DNA of 5,838 nt from Aequorivita sp. (GCA_002733915.1 NVXN01000002.1:418935-424772), one strand, 5' to 3'. Shown: positions 1 to 5,838, counted from the stretch's first letter. The notes: generated by a model not told the origin, from the sequence alone. Numbers and translations are program-made.

Positions 1-2537
1 ATGTCTTTTAAATAACGTCTTCGGCCCATGACGGTTTCAACATAACCGTTTTCGCGGGCAAACTGAATCTGATCGCTTATGTACGAGCGAAGTTTGGGGT
101 AGGTTTTATAATAAGTATCTATCAAATCTTTTGCTTCACCTCGGGAAAGGTCGGTTTGATTGCTCAAGCCGAAAGCGGAAACCCCGTAAATAATTCCAAA
201 ATTCACGGTTTTGGCGTTGCTTCGTTGCTCGCGCGTAACTTCATTTAAAGGAACATTGAAGACTCTTGCTGCAGTAGAAGCGTGAATATCTTCGCCATTT
301 TTAAAGGCCTCAATCATATTGTCTTCTTCGCTCAATGCGGCAATAATACGAAGTTCTATTTGCGAATAATCCGCAGCCATCAAAACATAATCATCATTTC
401 TTGGAATAAATGCTTTTCGTACTTCGCGCCCACGCTCAGTTCTAATTGGGATATTTTGTAGGTTGGGGTTGTTGCTGCTCAATCGCCCAGTTGCGGCAAC
501 GGTTTGCATGTAATCGGTATGCACGCGACCGGTGGATGGTTCAACCTGCCCCGGTAACGCATCAACATAAGTGCTTTTTAACTTCGTCAATCCACGATAT
601 TCCAGCACATCGCGGATTATTTTATGGTCTTTTGCCAAATAGGAAAGCACATCTTCTGCGGTTGAATACTGTCCCGTTTTGGTTTTTTTAGGCTTGTCAA
701 TTAATTTTAGTTTTCCGAAGAGAATATCACCCAATTGCTTTGGTGATGCAATGTTGAACTCTTCCCCGGCTTCTTCATAAATACTTTTTTCAAGCTGAAG
801 TATGTCTTTGTCCAATGCTTCAGAAAGTTTTTTGAGGAAATCTTTGTCCAAATTGATGCCCTCCAATTCCATTGCCGCCAACACCCGAAGTAGCGGAACT
901 TCGATTTCGTCAAACAATTTTTGAGTATTGGCTTCGCCCAATTCTTTTTCAAAATGTTCTTTCAATTGAAAGGTTACATCAGCATCCTCAACGGCGTACT
1001 CAGTCTGCTTTTCAACCTCCACGTCCCGCATATTCAATTGATTTTTGCCTTTTTTGCCAATCAATTCCGTAATGGAAACGGGCGTATAATTCAAATACGT
1101 TTCGCTCAACACGTCCATATTGTGCCGCATATCTGGGTTTATCAAATAATGTGCGAGCATTGTATCAAACAATTTTCCTTTTACCGAAATATTATATTTC
1201 GCCAAAACTTTGATGTCGTATTTCAGATTTTGACCAATTTTTTGGATGGTTTCGTCTTCAAAAAATGGGCGCAGTTCTTCCAAAATTTGTTGCGCTTCTC
1301 CACGATTTTCGGGAAAGGGAACATAAAAACCCTTTTCTTTTTCCCAAGAAAAAGCGATGCCCACAAGCTCAGCCTCCAGCGGATTTAAACTGGTGGTCTC
1401 GGTATCAAAACACACATTTTTTTGTTTCATTAAGCTCTGAAGAAACAATTTAGTTCCCATTCCCGGTTGCACGGTTTGGTAAAAATGTTCTGTGTTTTCA
1501 ATGGTGGCGCGGGAGTTGTAATTTTTTATTTCTTCGGAAGTGTCTCCATCACCGCCAAAAAGGGAAAATTGCCCACTTCCTGCGGAAGCAGAAGTTGCTT
1601 TTTTTGCACTTTCAGAATTTGAAATCTGTGTAACTTTTTCCGAAGCGCCCTCTTCAGAAAATAATTTCAAGAATTGATCTTTCAGTCTTCGGAATTCAAG
1701 TTCCTCAAAAATTTGCTGCACTTTTTCGCCGTCGGGCATGGAGAGTTCGTAATCTTTTTCATTAAAAGTAACGTCGCAGGTTGTGCAAATAGTGGCAAGT
1801 TTTTTTGAAAGCAGGCCGAGTTCAGCATTCTCTTCAACTTTCTCCTTCATTTTACCTTTTAGCTTGTCGGTATTTGCCAAAAGATTTTCCATCGTTCCGA
1901 ATTCGGCAATAAATTTTTTCGCCGTTTTCTCTCCCACGCCGGGCAGGCCGGGAATATTATCGCTGGCATCGCCCATCATTCCCAAATAATCAATCACCTG
2001 TTCGGGGCGCTCTACACCAAAACGTTTCTGCACCTCGGGGATTCCCCAAATTTCGATGGCGTTGCCCATACGCGCGGGGCGGTACATAAAAATATTTTCG
2101 GTTACCAATTGGCCAAAATCTTTATCGGGTGTAACCATAAAAACCTGATAACCTTGTTTTTCTGCCTGTTGCGCCAGGGTGCCGATAATATCATCAGCCT
2201 CCAAACCTGAAAGCTCCACACAAGGAATGTGCATAGCTTTGATTATTTCCTGAATTATCGGGATAGATTGACGGATAACATCGGGCGTTTCGTCACGATT
2301 TGCTTTATAATCTGCAAACATTTCGGTGCGTTCGGCACTTCCATCTTTGTCAAAACAAACGGCCAAATGATCGGGACGCTCGCGACGGATAACATCGAAA
2401 AGGGAATTGAGAAACCCCATAATGGCAGAGGTGTCTTGCCCTTTGCTATTAATGGTTGGATTTTTTATAAGTGCGTAATACCCACGAAAAATAAGGGCGT
2501 ATGCATCAAGAAGGAAAAGGCGTTTTTGGGTGGACAT
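1..2537 (-). CDS. polA: DNA polymerase I, 3'-partial (runs off left edge)
   Basis: This is family A DNA polymerase for Okazaki-fragment processing and repair gap filling in the cytoplasm. The reverse-strand reading frame is open for 845 codons from ATG at 2537 and leaves through the left edge after the RRYLKD segment. Residues 1-290 form the 5' nuclease domain, with acidic site residues D11, D63, E113, D115, D116, D138 and D140 and a helix-hairpin-helix around GLPGVGEKTAKKF (197-209). Residues ~295-345 are a low-complexity linker. Residues ~365-540 are the 3'-5' proofreading domain with D378, E380, D441, Y514 and D518 all present. The polymerase domain begins near 545, with motif A DYSQIELR (D723) and motif B around K776 (RSNAKTVNFGIIYG). 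Motif C is outside the window. By alignment from memory with the E. coli enzyme (928 aa), about 100 residues are missing, giving an expected length near 945. The start fits the family N-terminus (KRLFLLDAYALIFRGYYA). It is divergent from the asparaginase gene. No frameshift is seen. Confidence 0.97.
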   Translation of the reverse strand, partial: MSTQKRLFLLDAYALIFRGYYALIKNPTINSKGQDTSAIMGFLNSLFDVIRRERPDHLAVCFDKDGSAERTEMFADYKANRDETPDVIRQSIPIIQEIIKAMHIPCVELSGLEADDIIGTLAQQAEKQGYQVFMVTPDKDFGQLVTENIFMYRPARMGNAIEIWGIPEVQKRFGVERPEQVIDYLGMMGDASDNIPGLPGVGEKTAKKFIAEFGTMENLLANTDKLKGKMKEKVEENAELGLLSKKLATICTTCDVTFNEKDYELSMPDGEKVQQIFEELEFRRLKDQFLKLFSEEGASEKVTQISNSESAKKATSASAGSGQFSLFGGDGDTSEEIKNYNSRATIENTEHFYQTVQPGMGTKLFLQSLMKQKNVCFDTETTSLNPLEAELVGIAFSWEKEKGFYVPFPENRGEAQQILEELRPFFEDETIQKIGQNLKYDIKVLAKYNISVKGKLFDTMLAHYLINPDMRHNMDVLSETYLNYTPVSITELIGKKGKNQLNMRDVEVEKQTEYAVEDADVTFQLKEHFEKELGEANTQKLFDEIEVPLLRVLAAMELEGINLDKDFLKKLSEALDKDILQLEKSIYEEAGEEFNIASPKQLGDILFGKLKLIDKPKKTKTGQYSTAEDVLSYLAKDHKIIRDVLEYRGLTKLKSTYVDALPGQVEPSTGRVHTDYMQTVAATGRLSSNNPNLQNIPIRTERGREVRKAFIPRNDDYVLMAADYSQIELRIIAALSEEDNMIEAFKNGEDIHASTAARVFNVPLNEVTREQRSNAKTVNFGIIYGVSAFGLSNQTDLSRGEAKDLIDTYYKTYPKLRSYISDQIQFARENGYVETVMGRRRYLKD
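1557..1571 (-). other. Candidate beta-clamp-binding pentapeptide QFSLF in PolA linker
   Basis: PolA residues 323-327 read QFSLF, set in a flexible Ser/Gly/Ala-rich linker (about 295-345) between the 5' nuclease and proofreading domains. The motif is flanked by GSG on one side and GGDGD on the other. It fits the bacterial sliding-clamp motif QL[SD]LF at four of five positions, with Phe for Leu at position 2. Clamp binding is an inference from the motif and its exposed position; no structure or binding data are visible here. Confidence 0.45.
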
Positions 2538-2559
2538 TTTGGATTTTTTAGACGAATTC

Positions 2560-2567
2560 CAAAACTA
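2560..2567 (-). promoter_or_regulatory. Bacteroidota -7 element for polA
   Basis: On the reverse strand this reads TAGTTTTG, an exact fit to TAnnTTTG, the -7 element of the primary sigma factor in Bacteroidota. It lies 22 bases upstream of the polA ATG, which would give a leader of about 15 nt. No clear TTG at the -33 position with the usual ~19-base spacing is visible, so the assignment rests on one element. No Shine-Dalgarno sequence is present before the start, which is normal for this phylum. Confidence 0.45.
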
Positions 2568-2597
2568 CAAAACTTCTTCAATGGTGCGAAATTAATT

Positions 2598-2609
2598 GAA
2601 TTGCAATTC
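2598..2609. repeat. 12-bp perfect palindrome in polA/asparaginase intergenic region
   Basis: GAATTGCAATTC is its own reverse complement and has no spacer. It sits 28 bases before the asparaginase start and upstream of the polA -7 element. It could be a dimeric regulator site, but AT-rich intergenic DNA also yields such palindromes by chance. A TATTTTTC stretch at 2611-2618 next to it is a one-mismatch -7 element for the asparaginase gene, without a well-spaced -33 TTG. Confidence 0.3.
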
Positions 2610-2636
2610 GTATTTTTCGCCCATAAATTATTTCAG

Positions 2637-3569
2637 ATGAAAAAATATTCATTGGTAATCCACGGCGGAGCAGGAACATTGGTAAAAGGTTTGATGACGC
2701 CTGAAAAGGAGGAACAATATAAATCAGCTTTGAACGAAGCTTTGGAAAAAGGATATGCAATACTTGAAAATAGCGGAAGCGCTATGGACGCGGTGGAAGT
2801 TGCGGTAAACCATTTAGAGGATTCGCCACTTTTCAACGCAGGAAAAGGTAGTGTTTTTACCAACGATGGCACCCACGAAATGGATGCTGCCATTATGGAT
2901 GGTAAAACGCTTGATGCAGGGGCGGTTTCTTTAATTACGGGAATTAAAAACCCAATTTCCCTAGCTCGAGATATAATGGAAAAGACAGATCACGTTTTTT
3001 TGGCGGGCGAAGGCGCGATGCGTTTTGCGAAAAGTCTGGATTATACTTTGGAAGCTCCCGAATATTTCTATGATGAACATCGTTACCAGCAATGGCAAAA
3101 CATAAAAGATAGCGACAAATTTCAGTTGGATCACAGTATGAAAAAGGAAGGTAAGTTTGGAACTGTTGGCGCTGTGGCCTGCGACCAAAATGGAAACGTT
3201 GCCGCTGCCACCTCCACTGGGGGAATGACCAACAAGCGGTGGGGCCGAGTGGGCGACAGTCCGATGATTGGGTCTGGAACATATGCCAATAACAAAACCT
3301 GCGCAGTAAGTTGTACGGGCAGTGGCGAATATTTTATTCGGGGCGTAGTGGCTTATGATGTTTCCTGTTTAATGGAATATAAAGGAATGTCTTTGGAAGA
3401 AGCCGCTTCCGAAGTAATCAACAAAAGGGTTTTAGAGATTGGCGGAGACGGAGGGTTGATTGCCGTTGATGCCGAAGGGAATATAGCAATGCCTTTCAAT
3501 ACTGAAGGGATGTACCGCGCTTTTAAAACTTCCAAAGGGGAAAAAGAGATTGGTATATATAGGAAATGA
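2637..3569 (+). CDS. iaaA: Isoaspartyl peptidase / plant-type L-asparaginase (Ntn-hydrolase)
   Basis: This is a 310-residue cytoplasmic member of the asparaginase 2 (T2) family, which hydrolyses beta-aspartyl dipeptides and L-asparagine. The N-terminus (YSLVIHGGAGT, 4-14) is the family hallmark, followed by NAGKGSVFT (67-75), HEMDAAIMDG (80-89) and GAVSLITGIKNPISLAR (95-111). The autocatalytic cleavage site is G175-T176 in FGTVGAVA. T176 would be the N-terminal nucleophile of a 135-residue beta subunit after release of a 175-residue alpha subunit. T194 (ATSTGGMTNK), R204 and D207 (GRVGDSP), and T227-G228 (SCTGSGE) match the substrate-binding residues of E. coli IaaA with a constant offset of three. 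The frame stays open upstream to 2229, but that part lies antisense to polA; 2637 is chosen because the conserved fold starts there. No signal peptide is seen. It faces cyanophycinase tail to tail, so the probable role is cleavage of beta-Asp-Arg released from cyanophycin. That role is inferred from context; the family assignment is secure. Confidence 0.95.
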   Translation: MKKYSLVIHGGAGTLVKGLMTPEKEEQYKSALNEALEKGYAILENSGSAMDAVEVAVNHLEDSPLFNAGKGSVFTNDGTHEMDAAIMDGKTLDAGAVSLITGIKNPISLARDIMEKTDHVFLAGEGAMRFAKSLDYTLEAPEYFYDEHRYQQWQNIKDSDKFQLDHSMKKEGKFGTVGAVACDQNGNVAAATSTGGMTNKRWGRVGDSPMIGSGTYANNKTCAVSCTGSGEYFIRGVVAYDVSCLMEYKGMSLEEAASEVINKRVLEIGGDGGLIAVDAEGNIAMPFNTEGMYRAFKTSKGEKEIGIYRK

Positions 3570-3571
3570 TA

Positions 3572-3609
3572 CTATGGATACTGCACATTCTATAGGTTCT
3601 ATGGACACT
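3572..3609 (+). repeat. Short imperfect direct repeat CTATGGAYACT, two copies
   Basis: CTATGGATACT at 3572-3582 and CTATGGACACT at 3599-3609 agree at 10 of 11 positions, with 16 bases between them, directly after the asparaginase stop codon. This may be a chance or slippage product. The second copy overlaps the hairpin described separately. Confidence 0.3.
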
Positions 3610-3620
3610 ATTTTATTTTA
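3589..3620 (+). terminator. Weak hairpin plus T-rich tract after asparaginase gene
   Basis: TCTATAG (3589-3595) can pair with CTATGGA (3599-3605) across a GTT loop: seven pairs including one G-U. A T-rich run (ATTTTATTTTA, 3610-3620) follows after four bases. The stem is AT-rich and the U tract is interrupted, so this is at best a weak intrinsic terminator for the plus-strand gene. Confidence 0.25.
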
Positions 3621-3651
3621 CCCTAATCCCTAATCCCTAATCCCTAATCCC
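3621..3651. repeat. Telomere-like heptamer array (CCCTAAT)4CCC, G-quadruplex motif on minus strand
   Basis: Four perfect tandem copies of CCCTAAT plus a final CCC fill 31 bases of the 85-bp gap between two convergent genes. The minus strand has five GGG runs separated by uniform ATTA loops, a textbook intramolecular G-quadruplex pattern (G3N4). The array begins four bases downstream of the cphB stop codon, so cphB mRNA would carry the G-rich form in its 3' UTR and any asparaginase read-through would carry the C-rich form. It is a microsatellite likely to vary in copy number by slippage. Any role in termination, mRNA stability or replication is inference. Confidence 0.9.
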
Positions 3652-3654
3652 AAA

Positions 3655-4527
3655 TCACAAAGTTTGAGATTCAATCACGCGAATGTGATGAGGCGAAATT
3701 TTAAGTTTCTTTTTCTTGATATCGAAACGATCGCCGTTTGCTAAAATGTGTGTTTTCAAATTATTTAGGGACATTGGCGTACCGTCGGCAACCACTGCTT
3801 GATTGTTGTGCTTTAATTTCCGTGGGTCAAAAAGGATGACCATTCCTGAGCCAATTACTTCAACAATATTGCAGTTTTTAATAACGAGGCCAGTATCTTC
3901 CGCCAAGCCAATACCGATAAGTTTGGGAAATCGTGCTACAGCTTCGGCAAGTCTTCCAAACCGTCCGCGGCGTATAAAGTGTGAATCGATTATCAAGTTT
4001 GGAATGAAGCCCATGCCTTCTCCCATTAAAACCGCACCTTTTGTAAAAGCTTCTTTTATTCCGCCACCTCTTATCATTTCCTGGCTCATACACATTGCTC
4101 CAGCGCTGGTGCCAGCAATTACAAAGTTATCTTTTTCGTAACGTTCTTGAATTATTTTGTGAAGCAGTGTTCCCCCTATATATTGTACAATTTTAGATTG
4201 ATCCCCTCCAGAAAACATAACGCAATCGGCTTTTTTCATCAAGGTTAAATGCAGCGGATCTTCTGCTTCCTCACGATTGCGGATATCCATAATGCGAACG
4301 TTGGTACACCCTAATTTTCCAAAAGCGTGCAGATAGTTTTCGCTCACTTCATTCGGAATACTTGAAGCAGTTGGGATAACAACTATTAGGGCTTCTTTTC
4401 CCCCACTTTCACGAACCACACGGGATAAGATCCCTTCCTGAATATATTCTAGTGTATATATTTCGCTTTGTTCAATGCCCTTATCTTCATTTCCACCTAT
4501 GGGGATCAGTGTGCCTTTTACGCTCAT
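3655..4527 (-). CDS. cphB: Cyanophycinase (peptidase family S51)
   Basis: This is a 290-residue intracellular serine exopeptidase that degrades cyanophycin to beta-Asp-Arg dipeptides. Visible motifs are LIPIGGNEDK (7-16), VIPTASS (50-56), MFSGGDQ (104-110), the nucleophile elbow AGTSAGA with S141 (138-144), DSHFIRRGRFGRL (181-193) and GIGLAEDTGL (205-214). By memory-based alignment with Synechocystis CphB, a constant offset of nine places S141, H183 and E210 on the catalytic Ser-His-Glu triad, and Q110, D181, R187, R189 and R192 on the substrate pocket. S182 stands where that enzyme has Gln. The length is near that of cyanobacterial CphB (~270), and there is no signal peptide, unlike secreted cyanophycinases of the CphE type. 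The start at 4527 is placed by the MxxKGTLIPIGGxED family N-terminus and a nearby promoter match. It is divergent from cphA with a 96-bp gap and convergent with the isoaspartyl peptidase. Peptidase E of the same family is shorter and lacks the Arg-rich pocket, so it is disfavoured. Confidence 0.96.
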   Translation of the reverse strand: MSVKGTLIPIGGNEDKGIEQSEIYTLEYIQEGILSRVVRESGGKEALIVVIPTASSIPNEVSENYLHAFGKLGCTNVRIMDIRNREEAEDPLHLTLMKKADCVMFSGGDQSKIVQYIGGTLLHKIIQERYEKDNFVIAGTSAGAMCMSQEMIRGGGIKEAFTKGAVLMGEGMGFIPNLIIDSHFIRRGRFGRLAEAVARFPKLIGIGLAEDTGLVIKNCNIVEVIGSGMVILFDPRKLKHNNQAVVADGTPMSLNNLKTHILANGDRFDIKKKKLKISPHHIRVIESQTL

Positions 4528-4547
4528 GAATTTATTTGATTTGGGGG

Positions 4548-4555
4548 CAAAAATA
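4548..4555 (-). promoter_or_regulatory. Bacteroidota -7 element for cphB
   Basis: On the reverse strand this reads TATTTTTG, an exact TAnnTTTG match 20 bases upstream of the cphB ATG. Nineteen bases further upstream is TTA (4575-4577), one mismatch from the -33 TTG. The spacing is as expected for the phylum, so this is the best promoter candidate in the window. The predicted leader is very short (about 13 nt) and has no Shine-Dalgarno sequence. Confidence 0.55.
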
Positions 4556-4561
4556 CGCTAA

Positions 4562-4588
4562 TTGTTATAAAAATTAATCATATATTTA
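4562..4588 (+). promoter_or_regulatory. Possible promoter for cphA
   Basis: TTG at 4562-4564 and TATATTTA at 4581-4588 resemble the -33/-7 pair TTG and TAnnTTTG. The last base is a mismatch and the 16-base spacing is slightly short. It would put the transcript start about 30 bases before the cphA ATG. The element overlaps the upstream part of the cphB promoter on the other strand, so the two genes could compete or share control. Confidence 0.3.
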
Positions 4589-4623
4589 TCAAATTCGAAC
4601 CAAACTAACAAATCCATCAACAT

Positions 4624-5838
4624 ATGCGAATAAGGGAAATCAACGCCATGCGAGGGCCGAATTACTGGTCCATACGTCGTCATAAATTAATTGTAATGGT
4701 CCTTGACCTTGAGGAAATGGAAGAACTCCCTTCCAATAAAATTGACGGCTTCAGTGATCGGCTAAAAAGCATGTTCCCGAGCATGTATAGCCATCGTTGT
4801 AGCGTGGGCGAACCGGGCGGATTTTTTCAACGTGTGGAAGAAGGCACTTGGATGGGTCACGTAATTGAACATATCGCATTGGAAATTCAAACCTTGGCCG
4901 ATATGGATACGGGCTTTGGAAGAACCCGCGGTTATGGCGAAAAAGGCGTTTACAATGTGGTCTTTAGTTATATTGAAGAAAATGTGGGGCGCTATGCCGC
5001 CAAAGCAGCGGTTGATATTTGCAAGGCGCTTATTTCGGGCGACAGCTATGATTTGGAAGCCGATATACAACGGATGCGTGAAATACGCGAGGATGAACGC
5101 CTAGGGCCAAGTACAGGTTCCATTGTTGAAGAAGCTGAGGCCCGTGGCATTCCGTGGATTCGGTTGAATAAATACTCGCTTTGCCAATTGGGTTACGGCG
5201 CCAACCAAAAAAGAATACAAGCAACCGTAACTTCAGAAACCAGTAGTATTGGGGTTGAAATAGCATGCGATAAAGAAGATACAAAATACCTTTTGGAACA
5301 AGCCGAAGTTGAGGTTCCGCGTGGCGATATTATTGGCCGAGAAAGTAGCTTGGAAGAAGCTTGTAGATATGTTGGTTATCCTTTGGTTGTAAAGCCTGTT
5401 GGCGGAAATCATGGCCGTGGGATCACCGTAAATATCAAAAATTATGAAGATGCTTTGGTGGCATTTCACGCAGCCAAAAATGTTTCACCCAAAGTTATAA
5501 TAGAAAAATACATTACGGGTGAAGATTACCGTTTGCTGGTAATCAATAATGTTTTGGTAGCAGCCGCGAAGCGCAGTCCTGCACACATCATGGGCGACGG
5601 AAAATCCACCATAAAAGAATTGGTTGATGAAGTAAATAAAGATCCACGTCGCGGTTATGGACACGAAAATGTGCTCACAAAAATCACTATTAATGATTTG
5701 ACCAAAACTATCATCGCCGCAAAAGGTTATACCGAAGATTCTGTACCAAAAGAAGGTGAAAAAGTTATTTTAAAAGACACTGCAAACTTAAGCACAGGCG
5801 GCACAGCGGAAGATGTTACCGATATCGTACATCCATCA
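4624..5838 (+). CDS. cphA: Cyanophycin synthetase, 3'-partial (runs off right edge)
   Basis: CphA polymerises Asp and Arg, using ATP, into cyanophycin, a cytoplasmic nitrogen reserve. The frame is open for 405 codons from ATG 4624 to the window end with no stop. Residues 1-~160 are the CphA-specific N domain: RGPNYWSIRRHKLIVM (10-25), GGFFQRVEEGTWMGHVIEHIALE (65-87, with an HxxEH motif at 79-83) and GFGRTR (97-102). The hinge LGPSTGSIVEEAEARGIPW (160-178) and QLGYGANQKRIQAT (188-201) lead into an ATP-grasp domain, with the nucleotide-binding loop KPVGGNHGRG (257-266), IIEKYITGEDYRLLV (292-306), GDGKSTIKELV (324-334), GHENVLTKI (346-354) and TANLSTGGTAEDVTDIVHP (386-404). Most of the ATP-grasp is present; the Mur-ligase-like C-terminal half (full length ~875 aa) is outside the window. 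Without it, CphA1 (Asp + Arg) cannot be told from CphA2 (dipeptide-polymerising). M1 fits family N-termini better than M9. It is divergent from cphB, which supports the assignment. Confidence 0.96.
   Translation, partial: MRIREINAMRGPNYWSIRRHKLIVMVLDLEEMEELPSNKIDGFSDRLKSMFPSMYSHRCSVGEPGGFFQRVEEGTWMGHVIEHIALEIQTLADMDTGFGRTRGYGEKGVYNVVFSYIEENVGRYAAKAAVDICKALISGDSYDLEADIQRMREIREDERLGPSTGSIVEEAEARGIPWIRLNKYSLCQLGYGANQKRIQATVTSETSSIGVEIACDKEDTKYLLEQAEVEVPRGDIIGRESSLEEACRYVGYPLVVKPVGGNHGRGITVNIKNYEDALVAFHAAKNVSPKVIIEKYITGEDYRLLVINNVLVAAAKRSPAHIMGDGKSTIKELVDEVNKDPRRGYGHENVLTKITINDLTKTIIAAKGYTEDSVPKEGEKVILKDTANLSTGGTAEDVTDIVHPS
4858..4872 (+). other. HxxEH motif in CphA N domain (possible primer-generating metal site)
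   Basis: Residues 79-83 read HVIEH, an inverted zinc-peptidase motif. Work on cyanobacterial CphA1 reported a cryptic hydrolytic site in the N domain that trims cyanophycin into primers, so the enzyme can start without added primer. Retention of the motif here suggests this flavobacterial enzyme may have the same ability. The motif is seen directly; its activity is inferred. Confidence 0.5.

Noticed and set aside
921..1388. 155-codon plus-strand open frame within polA
   Set aside because: It is a shadow of the polA coding frame: Phe-rich, low-complexity translation opposite conserved exonuclease-domain codons, with no promoter or family signature.
2229..2636. In-frame ATG-started extension of the asparaginase frame (136 extra codons)
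   Set aside because: Most of it is antisense to the strongly conserved start of polA, the residues resemble nothing in the family, and the family N-terminus (LVIHGGAGT) begins right after ATG 2637.
3621..3651. Heptamer array as a CRISPR or a true eukaryotic telomere fragment
   Set aside because: The units are contiguous 7-mers without spacers, and the flanks are ordinary bacterial genes on both sides; CCCTAAT also differs from the plant CCCTAAA unit.
3803..4141. 112-codon plus-strand open frame within cphB
   Set aside because: It is antisense to conserved cyanophycinase motifs and has no recognisable domain.
4561..4600. AT-rich stretch before cphA as an ArgR box
   Set aside because: It only loosely resembles the TGAAT-N-ATTCA pattern; no convincing symmetric half-sites could be found.
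4762..5469. Several minus-strand open frames within cphA (for example 4762-5070, 5030-5284, 5233-5469)
   Set aside because: All lie opposite the well-conserved cphA frame and overlap each other, with no independent features.
4624..5838. Alternative identity as RimK-like or D-Ala-D-Ala ligase ATP-grasp enzyme
   Set aside because: The CphA-specific N domain (RGPNYWSIRRHK, GFGRTR) and the LGPST and TANLSTGGTA motifs are not found in those families, and cphB lies next door.

Overview
The window looks like a chromosomal segment of a member of the Bacteroidota, most likely a marine-type Flavobacteriaceae. The evidence is the AT-rich, purine-biased codon use, the lack of Shine-Dalgarno sequences, matches to the TAnnTTTG -7 element that is specific to this phylum, and the sequence style of the PolA and CphA proteins. 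The genus cannot be fixed from the sequence alone.

Layout: (1) 1-2537, minus strand: the first 845 codons of DNA polymerase I (polA). Its C-terminal ~100 residues, including polymerase motif C, lie beyond the left edge. (2) 2538-2636: a 99-bp divergent intergenic region with a polA promoter element and a 12-bp perfect palindrome. (3) 2637-3569, plus: a plant-type L-asparaginase/isoaspartyl peptidase (Ntn-hydrolase). (4) 3570-3654: an 85-bp convergent intergenic region with a weak hairpin and a telomere-like heptamer array, (CCCTAAT)4CCC. (5) 3655-4527, minus: cyanophycinase (cphB). (6) 4528-4623: a 96-bp divergent intergenic region with a good promoter match for cphB and a weaker one for cphA. 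(7) 4624-5838, plus: the first 405 codons of cyanophycin synthetase (cphA), running off the right edge. There is no gene-free stretch over 100 bp and no RNA gene, IS element or CRISPR array.

The three right-hand genes form a compact cyanophycin cycle. CphA makes multi-L-arginyl-poly-L-aspartate from Asp, Arg and ATP. CphB cuts the polymer into beta-Asp-Arg dipeptides. The isoaspartyl peptidase can split those dipeptides into free Asp and Arg. The genes are arranged + - + rather than as one operon, so synthesis and first-step breakdown start from a shared divergent promoter region, while the two degradative genes converge on the heptamer repeat. The cycle itself is known biochemistry. Its presence in a heterotrophic flavobacterium, the G-quadruplex-prone repeat just after the cphB stop codon, and a beta-clamp-like motif in the PolA linker are the points most worth following up.
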